DNA of 64,000 bases, from the NCBI RefSeq assembly GCF_000739555.1, contig NZ_BBJN01000035.1:1-64000 (forward strand), in the 5' to 3' direction. Positions within the stretch are counted from its first letter, which is position 1. Every line of letters begins with the position of its first letter. Of this stretch, positions 35,358 through 41,756 are shown in pieces. The notes below the pieces were generated by a model. It was not told the origin of the DNA, did no database searches, and saw only the letters and a list, made by a program, of their open reading frames with translations. Position numbers and translations under genes: made by a program. The DNA comes from Halolamina rubra. GTDB taxonomy: Archaea > Halobacteriota > Halobacteria > Halobacteriales > Haloferacaceae.

Positions 35358-35573
35358 ATGCCCGAAAGGACCCTCGACGTGCGCGAGGTCGACGGCGAGC
35401 CGTTCGGTCGCATCGTCGACGAGCTGGAGGCGCTGGAGGAGCCGGAGACGCTCGTGTTGATCAACAGCTTCGAGCCCGAACCGCTGTACGCCGTCCTCGA
35501 CCAGCGCGGGTTCGACCACGAGACCGAACGGGTCGCCGCCGAGAAGTGGCGCGTCGAGATCCGCCACGCCTGA
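35358..35573 (+). CDS. DUF2249 protein (copy 2)
   Basis: A 71-aa protein starting at MPERTLDVREVDGEPF. It has the family core TLVLINSFEPEPLYAVLDQRG, matching copies 1 and 3, and no Cys. The shorter start is chosen over ATG 35304 because the regulatory box lies inside that longer frame. It is convergent with copy 3 (stops 3 bp apart). The role in denitrification is inferred from position and shared box. Confidence 0.85.
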   Translation: MPERTLDVREVDGEPFGRIVDELEALEEPETLVLINSFEPEPLYAVLDQRGFDHETERVAAEKWRVEIRHA

Positions 35574-35576
35574 GCC

Positions 35577-35849
35577 TCAGGCCTCCCAGATCGCGGTGAC
35601 GACGGCGTCGTCGCCCTCGACCGTCTCGTAGGCGTACCCCCTGTCCGCCAGCCGCGGGTAGAGATGCTGCGGAGCGCGATCGTTCGTCTGGACGAGCACT
35701 GTCTCGGCGTCGAGTTCCGCGAGCCGTTCGAGCGTCTGCCGGAGCGGCTCGGGCGGCGGAAGCTCCCGCACGTCCAGGTGATCGAGCGGGCGGTCGGCGG
35801 GCGCCTCGTCGAACCGGTCGTTGATAGTTCGGCGGGGGTCGGACGACAT
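35577..35849 (-). CDS. DUF2249 protein (copy 3)
   Basis: A 90-aa protein (MSSDPRRTINDRFDEAPADR). The N-terminus carries about 20 extra residues relative to copy 2, and the core is LDVRELPPPEPLRQTLERL and TVLVQTNDRAPQHLYPRLADRG. It shares its upstream region with the divergent UspA gene, and a perfect box stands 38 nt before this start. Confidence 0.83.
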   Translation of the reverse strand: MSSDPRRTINDRFDEAPADRPLDHLDVRELPPPEPLRQTLERLAELDAETVLVQTNDRAPQHLYPRLADRGYAYETVEGDDAVVTAIWEA

Positions 35850-35887
35850 ACTCTCTCCTACGGCCGGGTCCGGGGGGAGCGTTCTGC

Positions 35888-35899
35888 CGAACTGGTTCG
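35888..35899. promoter_or_regulatory. CGAA-CTGG-TTCG box between DUF2249 copy 3 and uspA
   Basis: Perfect half-sites, exactly 38 nt before the DUF2249 start (minus strand) and 49 nt before the UspA start (plus strand). It may serve one or both genes. Confidence 0.7.
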
Positions 35900-35917
35900 G
35901 GGCGACCCCGCCCGTGC

Positions 35918-35924
35918 GTTTATC
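35918..35924 (+). promoter_or_regulatory. TATA-like element of the UspA gene
   Basis: GTTTATC lies 25-31 nt before the UspA ATG, the expected place for a leaderless transcript, and 18 bp after the CGAA-CTGG-TTCG box. Confidence 0.5.
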
Positions 35925-35948
35925 TCGCTTCAGTACGCGTCAGCGGGT

Positions 35949-36383
35949 ATGTACGGGAGGATCCTCGTGCCGGTCGACGGGAGCGACCACAGCGAACGCG
36001 CCGCCGAGCACGCGCTCGACCTCGCCGACCGGTTCGGCGCGACCGTCGACGCGCTGTTCGTCGTCGAGGAGGCGGGCCCCAGCGGCCACTGGGACTTCGA
36101 GGTCGAGACGCAGGAGGCCGCCGGCGAGCGCGCGCTCGACGCGGTGGCCGCGATGGCCGACGAGCGCGGCGTCAGCCTGAACCGCCACCTCCGCCGTGGG
36201 CGGCCCGCCGGGGAGATCGTCGACGCCGCCGCCGACTACGGCGTCGACCTGATCGTGATGGGGACCCAGGGCCGGACCGGCTTCTCGCGCATCGCCACCG
36301 CCGGGAGCACGACGGAGCGCGTGGTTCGGCTGACCGCGATCCCGACGCTGGTCGTCGGCGGCGCGGGCGCCGACGCGGCGTGA
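35949..36383 (+). CDS. universal stress protein (UspA family)
   Basis: A 144-aa protein. The N-terminus MYGRILVPVDGSDHSERAAEHAL and the ATP-binding block near the C-terminus (VMGTQGRTGFSRIATAGSTTERVV) have the G-2x-G-9x-G(S/T) form of the ATP-binding class. Usp proteins are cytosolic nucleotide binders induced by stress. Sharing an upstream box with a DUF2249 gene suggests anaerobic induction. It is convergent with the polymerase-like gene. Confidence 0.92.
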   Translation: MYGRILVPVDGSDHSERAAEHALDLADRFGATVDALFVVEEAGPSGHWDFEVETQEAAGERALDAVAAMADERGVSLNRHLRRGRPAGEIVDAAADYGVDLIVMGTQGRTGFSRIATAGSTTERVVRLTAIPTLVVGGAGADAA

Positions 36384-36387
36384 CCGG

Positions 36388-38514
36388 TCAGTCGGGCGAC
36401 GCCTCCGTGACGAACGCCGAGAGCGAGCCGTCGACTCGGTCGGCCAGCCGTGTCTCGATCCCCTCGCGGCGGACCCCCGCCGGCGCCAGCACCGAGGCCG
36501 CGGCGCGGCAGAGCCGGTCCCGGTAGTAGTCGGCGTCGTACGTCGTCGGTTCCTCGGACAGGAGTTCGACCCGCGCCCGACCGTCCTTCCCGTCGTCGAC
36601 GACGACGTACTCGACGTTCTGGCCGGGCTGTTTCTCCAGGCCGCGGTCGGCCGCCCGCTCCAGCGCGGCGACGTTCGTCGTCGACTGGGTGTACTCCGCG
36701 AGGCGCTTGGAGACGCGGTTGGTGATCGCCAGCCGCGCCGGATCCACGTCGCCGGCCCGCAGGCGCTCGACGAACGTGCGGAGGCGCTCACAGACCGCGT
36801 CCGGCGAGCGCGTCCGGCCGAACTCACGGATCAGCGCCAGCTGGGCGTCGACGACGAACGGCGGCGTCGAGCGCTGTCGGGCCTCGATCCCGCGGCGCTT
36901 GTAGCTCGCCGTCTCGTCGACGGGCTCGCCCGCGCGCTTCCCGAAGTAGCGCGTGAGCGCGCCGGCGTCGTCGTTCCGGCGCGGGCAGAACGCGATCCAG
37001 TCGTAGGCGGCCTCGTACTCCAGCCTGATCCCGGCGTCGTCGGTGACCTCGGCGGCGACGGTCTCGAGGTCGGTCTGCTCGCGGTCGGGCATCGGCGTCA
37101 CCCACAGCGAGTCGACGATGCCGTGGACGACGCGCCAGCCGTGGCGCTCGAGCGTCGCCTTCGCGTCGAGGAGGATCTCCCGGGCGAACGCGTTGATCGC
37201 CTCGTGGCACTCGATCCGGCCGAACTTCGCGTTCGAGAACCCCTGGTAGCCGAAACAGGAGACGAGGATCCACTTGATCGCCGACGCCGCGCCTTCGAGC
37301 GCCTCGGTGTCGCCCTCGCCGGCGCTGAGCTGGCGCTTGAACTCGTCGCGGTCGTCGATCAGGGGCTGGAGCACGTCGGGGAGGTAGCCAGGCTCGGGGC
37401 AGATGCCGTACCCCAGCCCGGGCACGTCCTCGCGGTCGGGGTGGCAGTCACAGCAGACGGTCTCGGGCGAGACGTTCCGCGTGCACATGATGTTCGGGTA
37501 GAGGCTGGAGAAGTCGAGCTCGTGGACGTCCTCGTGGACGCCCACGTCCGGCGAGAACGTGAACCCGCCGCGGTCGGCCGCCGCGAGCGTGCTGGCGCGC
37601 TTGAACCGCTCGGCCCGCCAGGAGCGCCAGGGGACGAGCACGTCGCGGGCCAGCGCCTCGCGGATCTGGATCGCGGTGAGCACGTTGCCGATCGACGCCC
37701 ACGCCGCCTCCTGCAGCGGCTTGTGGGAGCGTTCGACCAGGTCCAGGATCCCCTCGATGGAGGTCTCCTGCAGGAAGAAGGAGTTGGCGGCGTCGACGAT
37801 CGCGCGACCGGGGACGGCGTACCGCGCCGGCGAGTGGCCGACCCGCCCGTAGCTCTCGTAGCTGCTCGCGGCCGCGAGCTGGCTGTACCCCGGCTCGCGA
37901 CCCAGCCGGAGCGGGCCGTCGACGGCGTCGAACAGCGCCGGGACGAGCCGGGCCGAAGAGAGCGTCAGCACGGCCGGCTCCGTCTCCTCGATCAGCGCCT
38001 CGACGCCGCGGGCGATCGCCGCCGGCTCGCCGTCGAACCGGCGCGTCCCGTCCGCCGGCGTCGTCGCCGTCACGGACGCGAGCCCGTCGTCGCCGATCGG
38101 CGGCGCCTCGAGGCGCAGCACGCGCGGCGATCGGTTCGGCGTCGGATCGACGCCGGTCTCGACGCAGTAGCGGAACTGCCGCGAGAGGTCGACGTTGAAA
38201 CAGCGGTACTCCCCGGGGCGGCCGGCGCTCGTGATCGTCGACGCCAGCCGCGTGACCGCGTCGGGCGTCGTCACCTCGACGGCCAGCATCGGCGTCGGCT
38301 CGTGGCGCCAGCCGGGGCGGTGGCGCTCCCGCTCGACCGCCGTCACCGCCGGATGCGGGCGGACCGCCTCGGCGATCTCCGCGAGCGAGCCGTCGCCGGT
38401 CGCGCGGACGTAGAACCGCGGGCGGTAGGTGACCGCCTCGCGCTCGACGCCCGACTCGGTCAGCGTCCACTCGACGGCCGTCTCGGGTTCGGGGAAGTCG
38501 ACGCAGTAGGTCAC
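36388..38514 (-). CDS. B-family DNA polymerase homologue (PolB2-like) with altered catalytic motifs
   Basis: A 708-aa protein with GTG start overlapping the upstream stop (GTGA). Motif A is intact (LDFSSLYPNIM, Asp near residue 333), and motif B is recognisable (IKWILVSCFGYQGFSNAKFG). In motif C the usual YGDTDSLFV reads HGIVDSLWV, so the first catalytic Asp is Ile. The exonuclease DxE motif is not found (nearest is FNVDLSRQF). A Cys cluster (CCDCHPDRE...GICPEPGY) follows motif A. This fits the described family of archaeal B polymerases predicted to be inactive. A structural or accessory role in repair or lesion bypass is inferred from the operon. Confidence 0.87.
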   Translation of the reverse strand: MTYCVDFPEPETAVEWTLTESGVEREAVTYRPRFYVRATGDGSLAEIAEAVRPHPAVTAVERERHRPGWRHEPTPMLAVEVTTPDAVTRLASTITSAGRPGEYRCFNVDLSRQFRYCVETGVDPTPNRSPRVLRLEAPPIGDDGLASVTATTPADGTRRFDGEPAAIARGVEALIEETEPAVLTLSSARLVPALFDAVDGPLRLGREPGYSQLAAASSYESYGRVGHSPARYAVPGRAIVDAANSFFLQETSIEGILDLVERSHKPLQEAAWASIGNVLTAIQIREALARDVLVPWRSWRAERFKRASTLAAADRGGFTFSPDVGVHEDVHELDFSSLYPNIMCTRNVSPETVCCDCHPDREDVPGLGYGICPEPGYLPDVLQPLIDDRDEFKRQLSAGEGDTEALEGAASAIKWILVSCFGYQGFSNAKFGRIECHEAINAFAREILLDAKATLERHGWRVVHGIVDSLWVTPMPDREQTDLETVAAEVTDDAGIRLEYEAAYDWIAFCPRRNDDAGALTRYFGKRAGEPVDETASYKRRGIEARQRSTPPFVVDAQLALIREFGRTRSPDAVCERLRTFVERLRAGDVDPARLAITNRVSKRLAEYTQSTTNVAALERAADRGLEKQPGQNVEYVVVDDGKDGRARVELLSEEPTTYDADYYRDRLCRAAASVLAPAGVRREGIETRLADRVDGSLSAFVTEASPD

Positions 38515-38762
38515 GAATCCCCCTCCAGCTCGGCTTCGAGCGCGGCGATCCGGCGCTCCTGGGCGAGCACGATCGAGACGAGCGCGAGGTCGAGCGTGCG
38601 CTCGGTGTTCTGGTAGCCGGACGCGTCGGCGTAGGTGGCGGCGTGCTCCCAGAGCCGGTCGAAGTGGGCCTGATCGCGGTGCCGGAGCCCCCGCCGGTAG
38701 TCGCCCCAGCGCTCCTCCAGCCGGCGCAGGCTGTCGCGGTGGGTGGGGTTAGACCGTCCCAC
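38511..38762 (-). CDS. small helical protein of the RecA-like/PolB operon
   Basis: An 83-aa protein with GTG start inside the end of the RecA-like gene (14-bp overlap), ending in overlap with the polymerase GTG. It is basic at the N-terminus (RRLEERWGDYRRGLRHRDQ) and helical and acidic at the C-terminus (RRIAALEAELEGDS), suited to a protein-protein bridge. I do not recognise a named family. Tight coupling on both sides implies that it works in a fixed ratio with its two neighbours. Confidence 0.75.
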   Translation of the reverse strand: MGRSNPTHRDSLRRLEERWGDYRRGLRHRDQAHFDRLWEHAATYADASGYQNTERTLDLALVSIVLAQERRIAALEAELEGDS

Positions 38763-39441
38763 GGGCGAACACCTCCCCGGAGATCGTGGCGGTGTCGTGG
38801 AGCGGCTGCCGGGCTTCGAGCACGCGCTGCCAGAAGGCGATCGTCGTCTGAACCCAGCCGTCGCCGAGCTCGTACCCCAGCGTCTCGAACCCGTCGCCGA
38901 CGAACCGCGGGCCCATCGCCGTGTCCCGGACCGTGAGCGTCGACGCCGCCGCGGCGGCGACCGGCTCGCTGAACTCGTCTTCCCGGGAGCGGGTGCAGAG
39001 CACCGGGATCCCGTGCTCGCGGGCGACGGCGGCGACCCGCGCCAGCGCGCGGACGAGCATCGTCCGGCCGTCGTTGCCCTGGAGATCGTCGCCGCGGTAC
39101 TGGGCGTCGATCTCGGGCAGGGCGACCACGGCGGTCCGGTCGTCGACGTGGGTCGCGAGGTCGTCCAGCAGCGCCGCGTGCTGGTACGGCGTGAACCCGC
39201 GGGCGACGTCGACGCGCTCGAGCACGCGCCGGTCGGGCGCGACCTCGGCGAGCGTGTCGGTGCTGCAGTACCGGCCGGTGCCGACCCAGACCCCGCGCCC
39301 GCCGGCGAGCAGGAGGTGGTCGACCAGCAGCGTCTGCAGCGGGAGCCGCGGGTCGCCGTCGGCCTCGAGCAGGGTGATGCCCGCCTCCAGCGACGGGAGT
39401 TCGGGGATCGTGAGCGACTGGGCGTCGGTGGTGGGAGCCAT
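38749..39441 (-). CDS. RecA/RadA-like protein lacking a canonical P-loop
   Basis: A 230-aa protein whose order of segments resembles a RecA core: ITLLEADGDPRLPLQTLLVDHLLL at the Walker A position but without GKT, an aromatic strand GVWVGTGRY, a Walker B-like TAVVALPEIDAQYRG, and VAAVAREHGIPVLCTR like the RecA L-region helix. ATP hydrolysis is therefore doubtful. It is the first gene of the operon with the small protein and the polymerase homologue. Two copies of GTTCCGAACGGT lie upstream. Confidence 0.7.
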   Translation of the reverse strand: MAPTTDAQSLTIPELPSLEAGITLLEADGDPRLPLQTLLVDHLLLAGGRGVWVGTGRYCSTDTLAEVAPDRRVLERVDVARGFTPYQHAALLDDLATHVDDRTAVVALPEIDAQYRGDDLQGNDGRTMLVRALARVAAVAREHGIPVLCTRSREDEFSEPVAAAAASTLTVRDTAMGPRFVGDGFETLGYELGDGWVQTTIAFWQRVLEARQPLHDTATISGEVFARGTV

Positions 39442-39484
39442 ACCTCACTGTTCCGGCAGCAGCGTCATGAGTGTCGGCCGGCCG

Positions 39485-39557
39485 GTTCCGAACGGTTCCG
39501 GACGGGACGTGATCGACGGCGGGGAGCGGGGTTCGAGAGTTCCGAACGGTGTTCCGG
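39485..39557. repeat. two copies of a GTTCCGAACGG(T)..TTCCGG element upstream of the RecA-like operon
   Basis: Copy 1 at 39485-39501 and copy 2 at 39539-39557 (with one extra G) lie 43 and 97 nt before the start at 39441. The position suggests an operator for the operon. Apart from these I see nothing in the 255-bp stretch before the tRNA. Confidence 0.5.
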
Positions 39558-39696
39558 TCGGTGGCGGAGGTTCGGTGTGGGAGCTGTGAGAGTAGTTGGT
39601 GTTTGACTACAAACGCTCGCGGTGGTCGCTCGCCGGTTCAACTCCCTCGACGATCACTGGATATCCGGCGCTCACGGTGTTCGCGACAGCGAAAAA

Positions 39697-39872
39697 TGGG
39701 GACGGAGGGATTTGAACCCCCGATCGACTGATATCTCCGGTGCGCCTCGGTCCTCCAGAGGGTCGTCGTCGCCGGCGATGATCAGTCGCCGACTCGGTAT
39801 ATCAGTCTGGAGTTCGTCACCGGGCGCGTGGCCTCTGGAGTCAGTCGCCATCCCGGGCTTGGCCACGTCCCC
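39697..39872 (-). tRNA. tRNA-Trp (anticodon CCA) with a 102-nt intron
   Basis: On the minus strand the 5' exon (39872-39835) begins GGGGACGTGG and ends CTCCAG, with anticodon stem ACUGA and anticodon CCA. The 3' exon (39732-39697) continues with A, UCAGU, a 5-nt variable loop, the T arm GGTTCAAATCC and the acceptor strand CGUCCCC plus discriminator A. The exons give 74 nt with all stems formed. The intron (39834-39733) sits after position 37, as in other haloarchaeal pre-tRNA-Trp. It can form a bulge-helix-bulge by pairing CTCCAGAGG with CCTCTGGAG and contains C/D-like boxes. CCA is not encoded. Confidence 0.93.
39733..39834 (-). ncRNA. tRNA-Trp intron, probable box C/D guide RNA
   Basis: In Haloferax the tRNA-Trp intron is a C/D guide RNA for 2'-O-methylation of the same tRNA. 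This intron has GGTGACGA (C-like), two CTGA boxes and the anticodon-loop complement TCTGGAG before a degenerate CCGA. Assignment of individual boxes is uncertain. Confidence 0.55.
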
Positions 39873-39920
39873 TTGCACTCGTCGCTACATCCGTTCGGTG
39901 TAAAGGGATTTCGATCCGGT

Positions 39921-40145
39921 TCAGTCCCGGTCGATCTCGGCCCAGTCACACTCCTGGCACTTGTAGGCGGTCACGAACTCAGTGACGCTGGGCATGTAGC
40001 CGACGCTGATCACGTCGCCGCCACACTCCGGGCAGTCACGGTCGGCGTCCTCGATGGGTTCGGCCTCCAGGATCGACTCACCCTCGACCTGTTCGGCCAG
40101 CGATTCGGCTGTCACCATCCGGCCCTGCACGACGCGGTTGCTCAT
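39921..40145 (-). CDS. small zinc-ribbon protein, DUF5795-like
   Basis: A 74-aa protein starting at MSNRVVQGRMVTAESL. A C-terminal zinc ribbon has CPECGG and, about 27 residues on, CQECDW. The N-terminal half is helical and acidic. Such proteins are near-universal in haloarchaea (DUF5795 by pattern), and the function is unknown. It is divergent from the DUF5786-like gene with 113 bp between starts, and stands just downstream of tRNA-Trp in the opposite sense of flow (the tRNA is also on minus). Confidence 0.8.
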   Translation of the reverse strand: MSNRVVQGRMVTAESLAEQVEGESILEAEPIEDADRDCPECGGDVISVGYMPSVTEFVTAYKCQECDWAEIDRD

Positions 40146-40228
40146 GTCCCGTCCCTCGTTCCGAGAGCCGTAATTCCTGTCGGTCCGCGCCGCGAGAACC
40201 TCCCTCACGGGACCGACAGGTCCACAGG

Positions 40229-40235
40229 GTTTTTG
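40229..40235 (+). promoter_or_regulatory. TATA-like element of the DUF5786-like gene
   Basis: GTTTTTG lies 24-30 nt before the ATG at 40259, matching the leaderless layout seen elsewhere in this window. Confidence 0.5.
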
Positions 40236-40258
40236 GGCTCGACCACATCCCCCCGAAC

Positions 40259-40438
40259 ATGGGATTTGGATCGTACGACGAGTCCGAGCAGGAGAACCAG
40301 AACCAGGACACCGACGAGCAGGCCGAGGGCGTCGACGTCGACGGGGGCGAAGAGGGCGACCTCTCCTTCGAGTCCACCGAGTCCACCGACGAACTGGTCG
40401 GCAAGCTCGACGAGATGCGCGACGACGACGACGAGTAG
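40259..40438 (+). CDS. small acidic protein, DUF5786-like
   Basis: A 59-aa protein starting at MGFGSYDESEQENQNQDT and ending in EMRDDDDE. It is almost entirely acidic and polar, with a short helix STDELVGKLDEM. This is the pattern of the conserved haloarchaeal DUF5786 group, whose function is unknown. A TATA-like T-run upstream and typical codon use support it despite its small size. Confidence 0.8.
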   Translation: MGFGSYDESEQENQNQDTDEQAEGVDVDGGEEGDLSFESTESTDELVGKLDEMRDDDDE

Positions 40439-40499
40439 CGCCGTGACCGCCGCCGGCGCCGCCCACCTTTCTCGACCGCGCGATCCCGCCAGCCGCGGC

Positions 40500-41690
40500 T
40501 CAGAGCTGTTCGAGTAGCCGCGCGAAGCTCCCCGTGTCGTCCGCTTCCTTCCGCAGCACGTCCAGCGCGCGCCGGAACGAGCCGTGCTCCGCGAGGTAGG
40601 TGATCCCGACGGCCGACTTGAGCGCGTTCGCCGGCGCGCCGGTCAGCACCGTCGGCCCGATCTGGGCCACCGCGTCGTCGCCGACCGAGATCAGCCAGCC
40701 GGGGCTCTCCCAGCGCCACTGCGCCACGTCGACGAACCCGCCGTCGGCCGTCGCCGCGGCGACGACGTTCCGCGCGACCGTCTCCGAGGCTCGCACGGCC
40801 GCGGAGGCGCTCGCGGGCACGGGCTCGCCGTCGGCGTCGACGATCCGTACCGCGTCGCCCAGCGCGAACGTCCGAGCGTCGAGCCGGAGGTCACCGCGCA
40901 CTTCCGGGCGATCGCCGCCCATCGCCTCGTTGCCGCGGATCCCGCCGGTCCAGACGAACTGGTCGTACTCGATCGGCCCGCCCTCCGTCGTGATCTCCGC
41001 CTCGTCGGCTGCTGTCACGGTCGTCCCCGGGCGCACGTCGACGCCCTGCGCCTCCAGTCGCTCGTGGGCGGCGTCCTGGAAGCGCTCGGGGAAGCCGGGC
41101 GCGACGGTGTCGAGCTGTTCGAGCAGCACGATCTCGACGTCGTCGGCGACCTCGCGCTCGCGGGCCATCGTCGCCAGCTCGCCCGCGACCTGCACGCCGG
41201 AGAGCCCGGCGCCGCCGACGACGACGGTGCCCGTCGTCTCGCTGGCCGTCGTCGGGTCCTCGTGGCCCTGCTGGTCGATCACCGCCTCGAACCCGCGGCG
41301 GATCTCGGCGGCGTGCTCCAGTCGCTTCAGCGGCGTCGCGTGCGCTTCGAGGCCGGGGATGTCGTAGAACTCCGTCTCCGCCCCCAGCGCGACGACGCAG
41401 TAGTCGTAGTCGAGCTCGTCGCCGTCGGCGAGCGAGACGGTGCGGGTGGCTCGGTCCACGTCGGTCACCCGGGCCTCCCGGAGCGACGCGCGGTCGAGGA
41501 TCTCACCGAGGGGTACGTCGATGTCGTCGACGTACTCGGGGTCACGGATCGCCCGGTGGAGCTCGTGCTGGACCAGGTGGGTCCCGGTTTCGTCGACGAG
41601 CGTGAGCGTCGCCGACTCCGGGAGCCGCCGCTCCAGCTTCCGCGTCACGAGGAGCCCTGCGTAGCCGCCGCCGAGGACGAGAACGTCCAT
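40500..41690 (-). CDS. NAD(P)/FAD-dependent oxidoreductase (type II NADH dehydrogenase-like), second copy
   Basis: A 396-aa protein starting at MDVLVLGGGYAGLLVTRKL with the FAD GxGxxG at the very N-terminus. The NADH-binding fold is TVVVGGAGLSGVQVAGEL near residue 156. The late FAD block is TFALGDAVRIVDADG, and FVWTGGI is also present. It is similar in plan to the protein at 6821-8014, so the two are probably paralogues feeding electrons to the quinone pool. No partner gene is adjacent. Confidence 0.85.
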   Translation of the reverse strand: MDVLVLGGGYAGLLVTRKLERRLPESATLTLVDETGTHLVQHELHRAIRDPEYVDDIDVPLGEILDRASLREARVTDVDRATRTVSLADGDELDYDYCVVALGAETEFYDIPGLEAHATPLKRLEHAAEIRRGFEAVIDQQGHEDPTTASETTGTVVVGGAGLSGVQVAGELATMAREREVADDVEIVLLEQLDTVAPGFPERFQDAAHERLEAQGVDVRPGTTVTAADEAEITTEGGPIEYDQFVWTGGIRGNEAMGGDRPEVRGDLRLDARTFALGDAVRIVDADGEPVPASASAAVRASETVARNVVAAATADGGFVDVAQWRWESPGWLISVGDDAVAQIGPTVLTGAPANALKSAVGITYLAEHGSFRRALDVLRKEADDTGSFARLLEQL

Positions 41691-41756
41691 ACAGCCTATG
41701 GGGCGCCTGTGGACAAAACGGTGTTTGCCGCGGCGGACGCCCGGGCGGGAGGGCCG

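Noticed and set aside
39485-39501. GTTCCGAACGGTTCCGG counted as a CGAA-N4-TTCG box
   Set aside because: The right half is not TTCG at a 4-nt spacing (CGAA-CGGT-TCCG), so it belongs to a different element.
39616-39702. Possible second tRNA or regulatory RNA next to tRNA-Trp
   Set aside because: No cloverleaf or T-arm sequence other than that of tRNA-Trp could be formed.
40249-40261. CCCCGAACATG at the start of the DUF5786-like gene as another CGAA-N4-TTCG box
   Set aside because: Only the left half-site is present and it overlaps the start codon itself.
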